Shown here: in pieces, positions 5,356 through 5,655 of the stretch
How the letters are laid out: each line of letters starts with the position of its first letter
Numbering within the stretch: the stretch's first letter is position 1
Assembly (NCBI GenBank): GCA_934661765.1
Contig: CAKUJT010000146.1
Location: 1 to 5,655, forward strand
Source of the DNA: an uncultured Senegalimassilia sp.
Lineage (GTDB): Bacteria > Actinomycetota > Coriobacteriia > Coriobacteriales > Eggerthellaceae
Reading direction: 5' to 3'
DNA: 5,655 nt
Notes under the pieces: generated by a model
Database searches by the model: none
The model's input: only the letters and a program-made list of their open reading frames with translations
Told to the model about the DNA's origin: nothing
Translations under genes and position numbers: made by a program

Positions 5356-5655
5356 ATGACTACGAGCTTCAACACCATGGGCATCATCGGCGCCATGGAC
5401 GTGGAAATCGCGCTGTTGCGCGAGGAGATGGCGAAGGCCGGCGCGGTGAAGATCACGCGCATCGCCGGCATGGAGTTCAACGTGGGCACCATCGGCAACG
5501 CCACCGTCATCGTGGTGCAGTGCGGCGTGGGCATGGCGAACGCCGCCACGTGCGCGCAGGTGCTCATCGACCGCTTCGGCGTGAGCGCGCTGCTCAACAC
5601 CGGCATCGCCGGCTCGCTGGACGCATCCATCAACATCGGCGACATCGTGGTGGCC
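5356..5655 (+). CDS. mtnN: 5'-methylthioadenosine/S-adenosylhomocysteine nucleosidase (partial, 3' end missing)
   Basis: One hundred codons run off the right edge of the window. The sequence is the N-terminal half of MtnN/Pfs (PNP_UDP_1 family), which hydrolyses S-adenosylhomocysteine to adenine and S-ribosylhomocysteine, and methylthioadenosine to adenine and methylthioribose. Diagnostic segments are MGIIGAMDVEIALLRE (residues 8-23; Glu17 aligns with the catalytic Glu12 of the E. coli enzyme), VQCGVGMANAA (about 55-65) and NTGIAGSLD (about 77-85), followed by NIGDIVVA. The later catalytic Asp (Asp197 in E. coli) lies outside the window. The start is uncertain. The ATG at 5356 has only a weak AGAAAG upstream, and the ATG at 5377 (Met8) matches the usual family N-terminus better but also lacks a clear Shine-Dalgarno. 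Its position just downstream of luxS, whose substrate it makes, supports the call. Confidence 0.93.
   Translation, partial: MTTSFNTMGIIGAMDVEIALLREEMAKAGAVKITRIAGMEFNVGTIGNATVIVVQCGVGMANAATCAQVLIDRFGVSALLNTGIAGSLDASINIGDIVVA

Overview
The window is GC-rich DNA that looks chromosomal and has no sign of a mobile element. It fits an anaerobic, high-GC, Gram-positive-type bacterium, most likely a coriobacterium of the Eggerthellaceae (Eggerthella/Gordonibacter-like). This is inferred from a class III (Firmicutes-type) fructose-1,6-bisphosphatase next to luxS in a very GC-rich genome, a PiT carrier with the GATDAPNA variant motif, and a lipobox lipoprotein. No search was run.

Layout. Four genes lie on the minus strand; read in the direction of transcription they are fbp (4497-2542), a PiT phosphate transporter (2239-1190), a small lipoprotein (783-259) and the first 37 codons of a membrane protein, possibly a ClC chloride channel (111-1). 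The three gaps between them are 147, 406 and 302 bp, so they look like separate transcription units rather than one operon. A clear intrinsic terminator (1134-1091, followed by a T-run) ends the PiT transcript. Two genes lie on the plus strand: luxS (4742-5236) and the 5' part of mtnN/pfs (5356 to the window end). luxS is divergent from fbp across a 244-bp gap.

How the genes work together. MtnN and LuxS are consecutive steps of S-adenosylhomocysteine detoxification. MtnN removes adenine from S-adenosylhomocysteine, and LuxS cleaves the resulting S-ribosylhomocysteine to homocysteine and DPD, the AI-2 precursor. fbp supplies the gluconeogenic dephosphorylation of fructose-1,6-bisphosphate. The PiT carrier imports inorganic phosphate. 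No functional link between these minus-strand genes and luxS/mtnN is evident.

I do not see a previously undescribed multi-gene system. The most interesting non-coding signal is a 52-nt element in front of the lipoprotein gene, whose 5' arm is perfectly complementary to the ribosome-binding site. Other points are a G-tract region with competing hairpins downstream of fbp, a short palindrome in the PiT leader and a hairpin between luxS and mtnN.
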